Shown here piece by piece: positions 9,726-18,409 of a stretch of DNA of 64,000 nt (the stretch's first letter is position 1; every line of letters starts with the position of its first letter). The notes beneath the pieces were generated by a model. That model was not told the origin of the DNA. It saw nothing but the letters and a program-made list of their open reading frames with translations, and searched no databases. Source of the DNA: Chelatococcus sambhunathii (GTDB taxonomy: Bacteria > Pseudomonadota > Alphaproteobacteria > Rhizobiales > Methylopilaceae). The DNA is taken from positions 32,245 to 96,244 of the forward strand of contig JADBEO010000013.1 of NCBI GenBank assembly GCA_031316315.1. Direction: 5' to 3'. The translations under genes were made by a program, and so were the position numbers.

Positions 9726-10643
9726 TCAGACGGCGTCCTTCGGCGCCTTAATCTGAGCCAGCCGCGCGGCGAGCGCTTTCGCCTCGGAAACCAACGCCTT
9801 GGTAGCCGGGGTCATGGGCTCGCGATGGGGCGCGACGAGGCCGACGGTGTGCACGACTTCCGGGTCGACGATCGGAATCGCGCGGATGTTGGACGGCAGG
9901 CCCATGATGTCGGCGAAGCTCTGTGGCATCACGCTCGCCCAGGCGCCGGTGCGCACATGGGTGAACAGCACCACGGTCGAATTCGATTCGAGCGTCGGGG
10001 CCGGCGCCGCGCCGGCCTCCCGCAGCAGCCCCTCGACGATCCGGCGGTTCTGCATGTCGGGCGTCAGCAGGCAGAGCGGCACGCGCCCGACGTCCCGCCA
10101 GGTGACCGTCTTGCGGTCGCCGAGCATGCCGTCCGCGGCGGTGATCAGCCGGTAGCCCTCGCGCCAGATCGGCACCGCCGAAACCCGGCCGACCGGCTCG
10201 TTGTCGAGATAGGTGACGCCCGCGTCGATCTCGAGATTGTCAAGCTCGGTGCCGATCTCGAGCGAGGTGCGGCTCAGGATCGTGAAGCGCACGTCCGGGT
10301 GCCGGGCGCGGAACGGCGTGGTCAGCTGCGCGATCATCGGCAGCGCCGTCGGAATCACCGCGATGCGCAGATGCCCGACGACGCCGCGCTTCAGCGCCTC
10401 GATGTCCTGCCGCATCGCGCGCGCGTCGCCGACGATCCGGCGGGCCCATTCCAGCGCGCGGTCGCCCTCCGGCGTGAACCCGTGGAACCGCGAGCCGCGC
10501 TCGACCAGCCGCACGCCCAAGATGTCCTCGAGCTGCTTGATGCCGGCGGAGAGCGTCGGCTGCGTCACGCCGCAACTCTCCGCCGCGCGCCCGAAATGTC
10601 GCTCCTGCGCGAGGGCAAGAAGGAAATCGAGCTTGTCGAGCAT
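9726..10643 (-). CDS. LysR-family regulator, probable regulator of the fds operon
   Basis: Full-length 305-residue LysR-type regulator. N-terminal winged HTH is in FGRAAESCGVTQPTLSAGIK followed by the effector-binding domain. It lies directly upstream of fdsGBA in the same orientation, the place taken by FdsR in related FDH loci, so control of formate dehydrogenase is the likely role. The formate or cofactor signal it senses is unknown. Confidence 0.85.
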   Translation of the reverse strand: MLDKLDFLLALAQERHFGRAAESCGVTQPTLSAGIKQLEDILGVRLVERGSRFHGFTPEGDRALEWARRIVGDARAMRQDIEALKRGVVGHLRIAVIPTALPMIAQLTTPFRARHPDVRFTILSRTSLEIGTELDNLEIDAGVTYLDNEPVGRVSAVPIWREGYRLITAADGMLGDRKTVTWRDVGRVPLCLLTPDMQNRRIVEGLLREAGAAPAPTLESNSTVVLFTHVRTGAWASVMPQSFADIMGLPSNIRAIPIVDPEVVHTVGLVAPHREPMTPATKALVSEAKALAARLAQIKAPKDAV

Positions 10644-10775
10644 GCCGTCGTCGTCCCGCCTCGCGCGGTTCGGAACGCGCCGCGCCGCAACTCCATACCT
10701 TAGGAATGAAGTTTCCGGGACCAGTTTCTTGCGCCGGCGACAAACCTCGCGGATCGGTCTCCGACGCGCCGCTCC

Positions 10776-11576
10776 TTACTTCGACGGCCACCAGGCGATG
10801 TCGATCGCCTCCGCGGCGCCCTCCACGGCGCCGGCCTTCTTGGTCGCGCCGGTCTTCAGGTCGACCGAATGCAGTTCGCCGCCGGTCATCAGCCAGGCCG
10901 CGTTGGTCCCGTCCGCCTGGGCCGCGATTTCGAAGGCGACCGGCCCCGTCGGCTTCACGCCGATCTTCCCGATTGCGGACAGCACGCCGTCGTTCGGCGG
11001 CGCCTGCTTCACGAGCGCCGGAATCGTCGCGTCGATGTTGAAGAGTTCGGTCTTTTTGGCCTTCTTGCCGTTCAGCGAGTTGGTATAGGCGCCGGCGACC
11101 ACGTTCGGCTTCTCGCCTTTATGCATGTCGGTCTCGGCGTATTTGTGCGCGCCGTCGACCGTCGCCTTGCCGTCGTCGACGTTGACGCGAAGGCTCAGGC
11201 CGCCGTCCGTCATGACGCGAAGGCGGTCGGCCATCGGGTTGAAGTCGACGGTGACCTTGGCGCCCGCCGGCAGCTTCTCCGAGAGCGTCGACCTCTTGGT
11301 CGCCTTGCCGCTGGACGGATCGATCGTGACGATGTCGCCGGCCGCGGTCACGCCGTAGAGCATGCCGTCGGCGGGACGCACGTCGATGCCGACGAGGGCG
11401 TCGGCGCCGCTGATCTCGGCCTTCCCCGTCACCTTCAGGCTGTCCGGATCGACGATGGCGAGCGTCTTGCCGCCGATCAGCGCGACGACGCTGTCGGCAT
11501 GCGCGGGCGCGGCGAAACCGAGCGACAGGGCCGCAAAGGCTGCTGCGGCCGCAATGGCGGTATGGGATGCGGTCAT
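10776..11576 (-). CDS. exported DUF4394 beta-propeller-like protein
   Basis: 266-residue secreted protein with a Sec signal peptide (MTASHTAIAAAAAFAALSLG, Ala-rich, cleavage near AHA-DS). The rest has DUF4394 features: repeated short strands such as LVGIDVRPADGMLYGVTAAG, DFNPMADRLRVMTDGG and NVVAGAYTNSL, a likely propeller. The family is often found beside ECF sigma/anti-sigma genes. Here it diverges from such a pair across 181 bases, so regulation by that sigma factor is a reasonable guess. The ATG at 11576 is the last before the signal peptide. Confidence 0.85.
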   Translation of the reverse strand: MTASHTAIAAAAAFAALSLGFAAPAHADSVVALIGGKTLAIVDPDSLKVTGKAEISGADALVGIDVRPADGMLYGVTAAGDIVTIDPSSGKATKRSTLSEKLPAGAKVTVDFNPMADRLRVMTDGGLSLRVNVDDGKATVDGAHKYAETDMHKGEKPNVVAGAYTNSLNGKKAKKTELFNIDATIPALVKQAPPNDGVLSAIGKIGVKPTGPVAFEIAAQADGTNAAWLMTGGELHSVDLKTGATKKAGAVEGAAEAIDIAWWPSK

Positions 11577-11757
11577 GGAGTTCTCCGTCAGGATCGGTCG
11601 ACGCCAGGCGGCGTCGCGACGGGAGAACACGGCGCACGACGCGTCCGGATGCAGCGCGGCCTATCCCGATTTGTTGATGACAAATGTCGGCGACGGCGCG
11701 CATCCGTTCGGGCGCGCGGCGGGTACCGTGCCGACAGTCCTTCTACGTTCGAGCCAG

Positions 11758-12315
11758 ATGACAGCAGCCCCTCTCGACGCCCGCCTCGATCCGATCGCCG
11801 ACTGGCTCGGCGGATGCGCTCGCGGCGATCGTTCGGCGCTCAAGGCGATCTACGACCGCGAGGGCGCCGCGCTTCTGGGAATGGCGACGCGCATCCTGCG
11901 TCGGCGGGAGGTTGCGGAAGAGGTCCTGCAGGAGGCGTTCGTCCAGATCTGGCGCCGCGCCGCAAGCTTCGATCCTTCGCTGGGATCGGGGCGCGCATGG
12001 GTGTTCGCTGTGGTGCGCAACCGCGCGCTGAACCAGCTTCGCGACGACCGCCATGTGCCGGTCGAGGACCACGATCTGGAGGCCTATGCGGCGCATGACG
12101 AGGCGACCGAGGACGCCTTCGACCGGCTGGCCGAGTCGGAGGCGCTCAAGCGGTGCCTGTCTCGGCTCGATCCAGTTCGGCGGAAAGCCGTTCTTCTCGC
12201 TTACTGCCTCGGGCTGACGCATGGCGAGATCGCCGGCCGGCTCGGCGCGCCGCTTGGCACGGTCAAAGCGTGGATCCGACGCTCGCTCGCCTCGCTCCGG
12301 ACATGCATGTCATGA
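11758..12315 (+). CDS. ECF-family RNA polymerase sigma factor
   Basis: 185-residue sigma factor with region 2 (EEVLQEAFVQIWRRA; RAWVFAVVRNRALNQLR) and region 4 HTH (LTHGEIAGRLGAPLGTVKAW). It is SigK-like and paired with an RskA-type anti-sigma. The ATG at 11758 gives the normal length. Its stop overlaps the anti-sigma start as ATGA, so the pair is translationally coupled. The target is probably this locus including the divergent DUF4394 gene. Confidence 0.93.
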   Translation: MTAAPLDARLDPIADWLGGCARGDRSALKAIYDREGAALLGMATRILRRREVAEEVLQEAFVQIWRRAASFDPSLGSGRAWVFAVVRNRALNQLRDDRHVPVEDHDLEAYAAHDEATEDAFDRLAESEALKRCLSRLDPVRRKAVLLAYCLGLTHGEIAGRLGAPLGTVKAWIRRSLASLRTCMS

Positions 12316-13037
12316 CCGAGGATCGCGCCGCGCTTCAGGACCTCGCCGGCGAGTTCGTGCTCGGCCTTCTCGATCCGGACGAGAGCGCCGCCTTCGAGCG
12401 CCGAGCGGAACGCGAGCCGGCTGCGGCGTCGGCGATCGCCGAATGGCGCGAGCGCTTGCTCGTCCTCGACGCCGCCGCCGCTCCGGTCCTGCCTTCCGAT
12501 GATCTCTGGGCGCGTATCGATGACGGGCTCGACGCCCCGGGGGCCGAAGCGCCCCCCGCGGCGCCGGCGCGAAAGTTTTCGCTGCTGACGCGGCTCTGGA
12601 GCGATCTTCCGGCTTGGCGCGGGGCGACGCTAGCGGGCGCGGCGGCCACGCTCGCCCTCGCGATCTTCGCCGCCGCGACCTATCGCGACGCGCAGCGTCA
12701 GCCGCAGGTGATCGCGGTGCTTCTGACGCCCGACGGCAAGCCCGGCGCGGTGATCGACGTGTTCGCCGACGGATCGTCCTATGTCGCGCCCCTGACGGAC
12801 GTCTCGGTGCCGGCCGACCGGATCATGCAGGTGTGGACGCTCGCCGATCCTGCAGTGGGGCCCGTCTCCCTCGGCCTGCTGGCCGAGGACGGCAGCGCGA
12901 GGCTGCGCCCGGCCGCCCTGCCCGCTCCCAAGCCGCGCCAGCTCTACGAGATCACCCTCGAGCCGGACGGCGGCTCGCCGACGGGCAAACCGACCGGACC
13001 GATTCTTTTCAAGGGCTTCGCGGAACGCCCGCGCTGA
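12312..13037 (+). CDS. anti-sigma factor, RskA type
   Basis: 241-residue membrane anti-sigma factor. The cytoplasmic N-terminus (DLAGEFVLGLLDPDESAAFE) is the usual sigma-binding helix pair, followed by one membrane span (GATLAGAAATLALAIFAAAT, residues ~100-120). The periplasmic RskA domain contains APLTDVSVPADRIMQVWTL and ends in a YEITLEPDGGSPTG motif. It holds the upstream sigma factor inactive at the membrane until an unknown envelope or redox signal. Confidence 0.92.
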   Translation: MTEDRAALQDLAGEFVLGLLDPDESAAFERRAEREPAAASAIAEWRERLLVLDAAAAPVLPSDDLWARIDDGLDAPGAEAPPAAPARKFSLLTRLWSDLPAWRGATLAGAAATLALAIFAAATYRDAQRQPQVIAVLLTPDGKPGAVIDVFADGSSYVAPLTDVSVPADRIMQVWTLADPAVGPVSLGLLAEDGSARLRPAALPAPKPRQLYEITLEPDGGSPTGKPTGPILFKGFAERPR

Positions 13038-13114
13038 CTGAGCGCAGGCGCCCGCTCCTTGCCGATCCGCTCGCGGGGCATAGCTTCGCCGCTGACACAC
13101 GCGAGGATGCCGCG

Positions 13115-13828
13115 ATGGCCGAAGCCCCTTCCGCACCGATCGACCTCTATTACTGGCCGACGCCGAACGGCTGGAAGATCACCATCCTGTTCGAGGAACT
13201 CGGCCTGCCGTACCGGATCATCCCGGTGAACATCGGCGCGGGCGACCAGTTCAAGCCCGACTTCCTCAAGATCTCGCCCAACAACAAGATGCCCGCGATC
13301 GTCGATCCCGACGGACCCGGCGGCGAGCCGATCTCGGTCTTCGAGTCCGGCGCGATCCTGCAGTATTTCGGCCGCAAGACCGGCAAGCTTTATCCTTCCG
13401 ACGAGCGCAAACGCGTCGAGGTCGACGAGTGGCTGTTCTGGCAGATGGGCGGCTTCGGCCCGATGCTCGGCCAAATCCATCACTTCCGGAACTACGCTCC
13501 CGAGAAGATCCCGTACGCGATCAACCGTTACGTCAATGAGGGCGAGCGGCTTTACGGCGTGCTCGACGAACGGCTGAAGGAGCGCGATTTCATCTGCGGC
13601 GACTATTCGATCGCCGACATCGCCTGCGTCGGCTGGGCCAAGGGATGGGAGAAGCAGGGGCAGACGATCGACGACACGCCGAACGTGAAGCGCTGGCTGG
13701 AACGGATGCTGGCGCGCCCGGCCGTGGCCCGCGGGCTCGCCGTCAAGGTCGACGCGCCGACGCTCGACCTTGCGGCGGACAAGGAGGCCCAAAAAGTCCT
13801 CTTTGGCCAGCGCGCCCGGCGCGCGTGA
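13115..13828 (+). CDS. glutathione S-transferase, Ure2p/YfcG type
   Basis: 237-residue cytosolic GST. The N-terminal thioredoxin domain has DLYYWPTPNGWKITILFEEL, the cis-Pro region NNKMPAIVD and the glutathione-binding ESGAILQYFG. The helical C-terminal domain has the N-capping box DYSIADIACVGW. YfcG-like relatives act as disulfide reductases of GSH conjugates. It follows the anti-sigma gene by 77 bases and could belong to the same stress response. Confidence 0.93.
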   Translation: MAEAPSAPIDLYYWPTPNGWKITILFEELGLPYRIIPVNIGAGDQFKPDFLKISPNNKMPAIVDPDGPGGEPISVFESGAILQYFGRKTGKLYPSDERKRVEVDEWLFWQMGGFGPMLGQIHHFRNYAPEKIPYAINRYVNEGERLYGVLDERLKERDFICGDYSIADIACVGWAKGWEKQGQTIDDTPNVKRWLERMLARPAVARGLAVKVDAPTLDLAADKEAQKVLFGQRARRA

Positions 13829-13925
13829 GGAACAACCGAGATCACGCGGACGTTCCGGGAATGACAGCCATCGCAGACGCCAGGCCGCGCTCGCGGCTCG
13901 GCCCCAACCCAACCAGGAGATCACT

Positions 13926-14231
13926 ATGGCCGACACAATTCCGGGCGCAGGCGCCAGCGCCAGCTCTAGCGCTTCCGAAAGCGCGCTTGAATCCGACCTC
14001 GCCACTCTGAAAGCCGACGTCGCCCGGTTGACCGACACCTTGTCCGCTCTCGTCTCGGACAGCGCGGCGACGGCGCGCAACGCCGCCCGCGAAGGCGTCG
14101 ACACGGCGAAGCTTCACGTCACCAACGCCGCTGACGAACTCAGCGAGGCCGTCGAGCAGAACCCGCTGACGTCCGTCCTCATCGCGCTCGGCGCCGGCTA
14201 CGTTCTCGGCGTTTTGGGGCGGAGGCGCTGA
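13926..14231 (+). CDS. DUF883/ElaB-like membrane-anchored protein
   Basis: 101-residue protein with a Ser/Ala-rich start, a long amphipathic helix (residues ~25-75) and a C-terminal hydrophobic anchor TSVLIALGAGYVLGVLGRRR, the layout of DUF883/YqjD/ElaB proteins, which tether ribosomes or help the envelope under stress. AGGAG lies six bases before ATG 13926. The stop overlaps the next ATG (TGATG), so it is coupled to the membrane protein that follows. Confidence 0.85.
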   Translation: MADTIPGAGASASSSASESALESDLATLKADVARLTDTLSALVSDSAATARNAAREGVDTAKLHVTNAADELSEAVEQNPLTSVLIALGAGYVLGVLGRRR

Positions 14232-14722
14232 TGCTGCGCCTGCTGCTGCAGGCGGGATTGGGAGCCGCGACCTTCAACGTCGGGCGCAAGATCGCGGCGT
14301 TTAAGCGCTCCATGACCTATTTCGTGGTGGCGGGCGTGATCGCGCTCGCCGGCCTGGGCGCTCTCACGTCGGCGCTCATTCTTTATCTGGAGCCGCGCTT
14401 CGGCGCGGCCGGGGCGGCCGGGATCGTCGGCGGCGGCTTGGTGGTTCTCGCAGCGCTCGTCGGCTGGGCGGGGACCTGGAAACCGAAGCCCAAGCGTCCG
14501 ACGCCGATTTTCGAGCGTGTTCGCGCGGAGGTCGGCGCGGCCGGGGCCGCCGTGGCGGCGTCCAGACGAAGGGCCGCGGCGCGCGCCGCGGCTGTCGACG
14601 AGACGCTCGCCGAGGACGTCCCGCCGCCCTTGCCGGCGACGCCGGGCCAGCGTCGCAAGAAAGCGCTCAACATGGTGCTGATCGCAACGCTCGCAGGCGT
14701 CGTCCTGGGCCGCCGCCTCTGA
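14231..14722 (+). CDS. phage holin-like/YqjE-like membrane protein
   Basis: 163-residue protein with two membrane spans near the N-terminus (MTYFVVAGVIALAGLGALTS and a Gly/Ala-rich span around residues 60-80), a cytoplasmic linker rich in Ala/Arg and a short C-terminal hydrophobic segment. It resembles the YqjE partner of YqjD/DUF883 proteins. Coupled to the preceding gene. Exact role unknown. Confidence 0.8.
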   Translation: MLRLLLQAGLGAATFNVGRKIAAFKRSMTYFVVAGVIALAGLGALTSALILYLEPRFGAAGAAGIVGGGLVVLAALVGWAGTWKPKPKRPTPIFERVRAEVGAAGAAVAASRRRAAARAAAVDETLAEDVPPPLPATPGQRRKKALNMVLIATLAGVVLGRRL

Positions 14723-14736
14723 CCTTTGACGGACAA

Positions 14737-14769
14737 AAAAGGGCCGCCGCTGAGAGCGGCGGCCCTTTT
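14737..14769. terminator. bidirectional intrinsic terminator
   Basis: A perfect 15-bp stem with loop GAG, core GGGCCGCCGCT / AGCGGCGGCCC, flanked by A-run and T-run on either side. It lies between convergent genes ending at 14722 (+) and 14789 (-) and can terminate both. Confidence 0.93.
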
Positions 14770-14788
14770 CTCATGTGACGCGGACCGC

Positions 14789-15112
14789 TCAGTTCTTCGT
14801 GTCGGTCGGCGAGGCTTTGGCCGGCGGGCTCTGCTCCGCTCCGCCTGTCTTGCCCGCATTCGAGTCCGCGTCCGGCCGCGACATCCCGCTACCGGAGCCG
14901 CCCGAACCGGAGGTCGGCGACGCCTTGCTGCTCGCGCCGCCGGCGGCGCCGCCGCCATTCTTGGTCGCATCGGGCCGGGCCTCGCCGCTGTTGGTCGTCG
15001 AACCGGACGACTTGCCGGCGCCGGTGTCGTAGCCCGACTGGGCGTTGGCGGTTCCCGCGAGCGGCGAGACGGCGAGCAGGCCCGCAACGGCCGCGCCGAA
15101 AAGCTTACGCAT
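14789..15112 (-). CDS. small exported Gly/Ser-rich protein
   Basis: 107-residue protein with a clear signal peptide (MRKLFGAAVAGLLAVSPLAG, cleavage near ANA-QS). The mature part is low-complexity Gly, Ser, Thr, Lys and Pro with no fold or catalytic motif, so probably periplasmic and disordered. An upstream ATG at 15169 would precede the signal peptide with 19 charged residues and is less likely. No known function. Confidence 0.7.
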   Translation of the reverse strand: MRKLFGAAVAGLLAVSPLAGTANAQSGYDTGAGKSSGSTTNSGEARPDATKNGGGAAGGASSKASPTSGSGGSGSGMSRPDADSNAGKTGGAEQSPPAKASPTDTKN

Positions 15113-15602
15113 GTCGTTCTCCCTATCTTCTGCTCCTTCTCCAATCCCCGAAAGAACAGAGAAGGCCATAGCTGCGAGCTTGGCTCGCTATAGGACCGCA
15201 GATGCTAAGCAAAACGAGAAACTCAAGCCCACAGGCGCCGGATCACTGCACAAAAATACTTTTTTTCAGCGGAACAAAATCAGGGCGATTGCATCAACGT
15301 CGCGTGCGCGCATGCGCGGATCGGAGCATCCTGCAGCGAGACGGCTGCGCCCGCGCTTCGACGAACTTGGTTGCAAGATCGTTAACGCCGAGCCTCGGGC
15401 GACAGGTCAATCGAACTCTGTATCATGTGCTTTTCTTCGGATTCGGCGGTTAACGCCCACCTAAATTTACGTATCGTTTTCAGATGCTTCAGTGAGCATT
15501 CATCTAAACTTTTAAACAGCCGGTAGCGCGTCTGCGCGATGATCTCGGTCAGAACGGCGACGGCCACAGTCGCCGCAAGACGAAGACAGGCGGGATCAAG
15601 CA
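15113..15602. other. gene-poor region
   Basis: About 490 bases between divergent genes. The stretch 15200-15560 is noticeably AT-richer than its surroundings. A 73-codon open frame on the minus strand (15382-15603) is possible but has no recognisable domain and would overlap the start of the next gene, so it is not called. Promoters for both flanking genes probably lie here. Confidence 0.5.
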
Positions 15603-15869
15603 ATGGCTCGTTACGACATCTCTTCCATCGAATGCGGCGCGCTCGGCGCCGTCGATACTGGGATCGTGTACTTTCAGCTCGGCCTCTCCTATGCGACCGG
15701 CCGCAGCGTGCCGCTCGACCGGGTGTCGGCGCACAAGTGGTTCAACCTGGCGGCCCGCGCCGGCGTCGCCGGGGCTGCCGGACTGCGCCGCGAGCTCGCC
15801 GCCGAGATGACCCCGGACGAGATCGCTCTCGCCCAGCGCGCCGCGCGCGAGCACTTGGGACTGCACTGA
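15603..15869 (+). CDS. small SEL1-like repeat protein
   Basis: 88-residue protein with one SEL1-like helix pair: YFQLGLSYATGRSVPLDRVS followed by AHKWFNLAARAGVAGA, then a helix ending MTPDEIALAQRAAREHL. This short single-repeat form is common in Rhizobiales. SEL1 repeats mediate protein contacts; no partner is evident. It ends 62 bases before the tRNA gene. Confidence 0.85.
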   Translation: MARYDISSIECGALGAVDTGIVYFQLGLSYATGRSVPLDRVSAHKWFNLAARAGVAGAAGLRRELAAEMTPDEIALAQRAAREHLGLH

Positions 15870-15931
15870 ACGCAAAACGCCGCGCGCGGTCGTTGACCAG
15901 CCGGCGTCTTCGCGTGTAACCCTGCCGCCCA

Positions 15932-16021
15932 CGGAGACGTGGCCGAGAGGCTGAAGGCACTCGTTTGCTAAATGAGCAGACCTGGAAACGGGTCTCGAGG
16001 GTTCGAATCCCTCCGTCTCCG
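15932..16021 (+). tRNA. tRNA-Ser(GCT)
   Basis: A 90-base class II tRNA with CCA encoded at 16022-16024. Acceptor arms CGGAGAC / GTCTCCG pair perfectly. The anticodon stem CTCGT/ATGAG frames loop TTGCTAA with anticodon GCT. A long variable arm and GGTTCGAATCC T-loop are present. Its 3' end serves as the integration site of the element to its right. Confidence 0.97.
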
Positions 16022-16024
16022 CCA
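16008..16024 (+). repeat. attL core: 17-bp direct repeat in tRNA-Ser 3' end
   Basis: The 17 bases TCCCTCCGTCTCCGCCA end the tRNA gene and recur exactly at 33850-33866. A complete tRNA remains on this side, as expected when a tyrosine recombinase inserts at a tRNA 3' end. Bases outside the repeat differ on both sides. Confidence 0.92.
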
Positions 16025-16033
16025 TCCCATTTT

Positions 16034-16084
16034 ATGTAACAATTTCAATTGCCTACGGTGGGATTAGTTTTGAAACTGTTACTG
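16034..16084. repeat. possible integrase arm sites, attL side
   Basis: Two copies related to AAACTGTTACAT lie next to the attL core: an inverted copy at 16034-16045 with one mismatch and a direct 10-base match at 16073-16082. The same 12-mer is tandemly repeated beside attR. Short repeats flanking both att cores are typical of arm-type integrase or accessory-factor sites. Confidence 0.5.
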
Positions 16085-16215
16085 TGAAATGGGAGCGGAC
16101 ACGGGCGATTCTGTCTCCGCCTCGATGCCGGTTGTCTCCCCGAACCAATTATCGCATTCCTTTCTGCACGACGTCGCGGCGCTACGACGCCGCCGAGCGG
16201 GCGCGAGGACGGAAA

Positions 16216-18009
16216 ATGGCTGTTTCACCTCAGGGCATGAGCATTCAGGCCCTCTACCGTGCTTATCGCGATGGCACGCTCATCGTTAACCGCCAGTATC
16301 AGCGCAAGCTCGTCTGGCAAATATTTGAAAAGCAGAAGCTTATTGATAGCATTCTGAAGGATTATCCTCTTCCTCTATTCCTATTGGCAGAGAAGGCTGG
16401 CAGCCCCGTGATTTGGGAGGTCATTGATGGCATGCAGCGGCTTAATGCTATATTTTCATTTATCGAGAATGGATTTTTGCTTGACGGACAATGCTTTGAT
16501 GTAAAGGAATTTGCCAGAGCTAGACAGGCCGCTGAAAGCGGTGTTTTCAAGGAATACGAAGACGACGTTCCTCGCCTGTCGGCAAAACTTTGCGCAGATC
16601 TCCAGGACTATCAATTGGCGGTTACGGTGTTTCCGGGGGAGCATCCGGAGCGGATCACCGACGTCTTTGGACGGATAAACGCTGGCGGAAAGCAGTTGAG
16701 CGATCAGGAGCGCCGTCAAGCCGGCGTCCTTTCGCCCTTCGCCGAAGTCGTCCGAACCCTTTCCGCCGAAATACGAGGCGATGTCTCGCGGGACACACTC
16801 CTGTTAAGCGAGATGCCGGAGATAAGCATCGAAACCAGTCGTAATCCTCACGGATACGCCCTGAAGGCGGAGGATATTTTCTGGTGCTATCAAGGCATTC
16901 TTCGCTCCGGAGATCTGCGCGATAGTGATGACGAGCAGGCGATTGCAGACATATGCGCGTCTATTCTTTTTGAGGAGCCGGTTGAAGCATCAGGTGAATA
17001 CTTGAACAAACTATATTCGAAAGATACTGACGAATATAAGGACTTGAATGCTCGACTGTCGGCATATGGCCGCGACCGCTTAGTCGACGAGGTCAAGTCA
17101 ACATTCTCAACTATACGATCAGTCATCGAAGCTCATAATACCGCACGCTTTACCTTTAGGACGACCGTTTATCCAAAACCTACCTCCAATGCGCAGAAGT
17201 CTCCATTCTATGCTGTTTTCATGGCGTTTTTTGACTTGATGCATCGCCAGTCCATGCGGCCTGCCGTAGACGCCCCAATCATGAAGGCGCTAGAGAATCT
17301 ATCTAACAGCATTGAAGTTGGGCAAAAACATATCAAGACAGAAGACCGTCGTAAGAATATAAATATTACTAAGGGTCTTATTCAAGACCATTTCGTAAAG
17401 GTTGACGTGGCAACGCTGGCTCACGGCCCCGGACTCATATTTGACTTTGAAAACTCAATTCGCAGAGCGCGGACAGAGACTGCGCGTTATGAATTTAAAC
17501 AAGGACTTCTAGAGCTCGATGGCAACTTTAAAGTTGGCGCTACTATCGTAAACACAATTATCGAGACTGTTTGCGGAATCGCCAATGTTGGGCCCGACGC
17601 CGACGGCTTCCTCTACGTTGGCATTGCCGACAAGCCGGAAGACGCCGCTCGGATTGAAGCGCTATATGGGGTTGTAGCTTTAAAGTTTGATCATGTGTCT
17701 ATCGTGGGAATAGATCGAGAAGCTAAACATACAGGCGTCGAGCTCGATAAGTTTGTCAGGATCATCGAAGATGGTATTCGCAACTCTGGACTTACCGATC
17801 CATTAAAGACGCAGGTTTTGTCTTCTATCGACGTTGTCAATTATAAAGGCTACAGCGTTGTGCGGATTAGAGTTCCAAAGCAGTCATCTCCTAGCTTTGT
17901 TGGTGATGACTGCTTCTTACGCGCTGGATCCTCTACGATCAAAGCGAAGGGTCCGCAGATTGCAGCGATCACAGCCAGCTTTGGGAAGGCGGGACAGAGC
18001 GGGCTCTAA
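16216..18009 (+). CDS. DUF262-AlbA_2 (Schlafen-type) fusion, putative defence effector
   Basis: 597-residue protein. Residues ~8-170 are a DUF262 (GmrSD/SspE/ParB-like) domain: VNRQYQRKLVW, the IDGMQR nucleotide motif at 70-75, and FGRINAGGKQLSDQERRQAG. Residues ~410-590 form an AlbA_2 domain: E421 and E426 in ETARYEFKQG, CGIAN, GFLYVGIAD with D472, and FLRAGSST. The two Glu five residues apart and the later Asp resemble the acidic set of Schlafen RNases. The middle is helical and unassigned. No DUF1524/HNH nuclease is present, unlike GmrSD. The gene is AT-rich against all neighbours, oppositely oriented and next to attL, hence cargo. A defence role is inferred. An ATG at 16237 is an alternative start. 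Confidence 0.85.
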   Translation: MAVSPQGMSIQALYRAYRDGTLIVNRQYQRKLVWQIFEKQKLIDSILKDYPLPLFLLAEKAGSPVIWEVIDGMQRLNAIFSFIENGFLLDGQCFDVKEFARARQAAESGVFKEYEDDVPRLSAKLCADLQDYQLAVTVFPGEHPERITDVFGRINAGGKQLSDQERRQAGVLSPFAEVVRTLSAEIRGDVSRDTLLLSEMPEISIETSRNPHGYALKAEDIFWCYQGILRSGDLRDSDDEQAIADICASILFEEPVEASGEYLNKLYSKDTDEYKDLNARLSAYGRDRLVDEVKSTFSTIRSVIEAHNTARFTFRTTVYPKPTSNAQKSPFYAVFMAFFDLMHRQSMRPAVDAPIMKALENLSNSIEVGQKHIKTEDRRKNINITKGLIQDHFVKVDVATLAHGPGLIFDFENSIRRARTETARYEFKQGLLELDGNFKVGATIVNTIIETVCGIANVGPDADGFLYVGIADKPEDAARIEALYGVVALKFDHVSIVGIDREAKHTGVELDKFVRIIEDGIRNSGLTDPLKTQVLSSIDVVNYKGYSVVRIRVPKQSSPSFVGDDCFLRAGSSTIKAKGPQIAAITASFGKAGQSGL

Positions 18010-18064
18010 ATGCCTTCCTCGTGCTGCCTATGCTCCGACTCTTTCGGCTCGCCGATTGAGGAGA

Positions 18065-18091
18065 CAACGCCCGGCGATTAGCCGGGCGTTG
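18065..18091. terminator. strong hairpin between convergent genes
   Basis: A perfect 11-bp stem (CAACGCCCGGC / GCCGGGCGTTG) with loop GATTA lies 55 bases after the DUF262 gene stop and 9 bases beyond the stop of the convergent small gene. There is no clear U-run on either strand. It insulates the cargo gene from the phage transcripts. Confidence 0.7.
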
Positions 18092-18100
18092 CTTGCGGTA

Positions 18101-18409
18101 TCAGGCGGCAGCCGCGCGTTCACGCTTGATTACGCGCCCATTGCCGGGCCCAGCCTGAACGCGCGGCTGTCCGATGTCTACGTTGCACTCATCGGCTCGA
18201 TCGAAGAGCCGGTGAAGCCGTCGACGAACGCCCCGACGCGCCTTCGCCGCTTCCCGAGTCGCCTTCCAATCCTGCGCGGCAGGACGCCTACGCGGCGCGA
18301 AGTGACATGCCGCTTCGCGATACAGGCGTTCGGCGAAGGCTGAGAGCACGGCCTTGCGGCTGTCCTCTGACATACGTGCTAGTTCGGCGTGTGAAGGGAG
18401 CGGCGTCAT
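18101..18409 (-). CDS. hypothetical phage protein
   Basis: 102-residue basic protein, helical in its first half (ELARMSEDSRKAVLSAFAER) and Arg-rich later. No recognised domain. Its ATG overlaps the stop of the gene upstream (ATGA). Last of three coupled small genes. Confidence 0.6.
   Translation of the reverse strand: MTPLPSHAELARMSEDSRKAVLSAFAERLYREAACHFAPRRRPAAQDWKATREAAKARRGVRRRLHRLFDRADECNVDIGQPRVQAGPGNGRVIKRERAAAA

Noticed and set aside
15382..15603. 73-codon minus-strand frame in the gap before the SEL1-like gene
   Set aside because: There is no domain, no convincing ribosome binding site, and it overlaps the start of a better-supported gene; kept only as a note.
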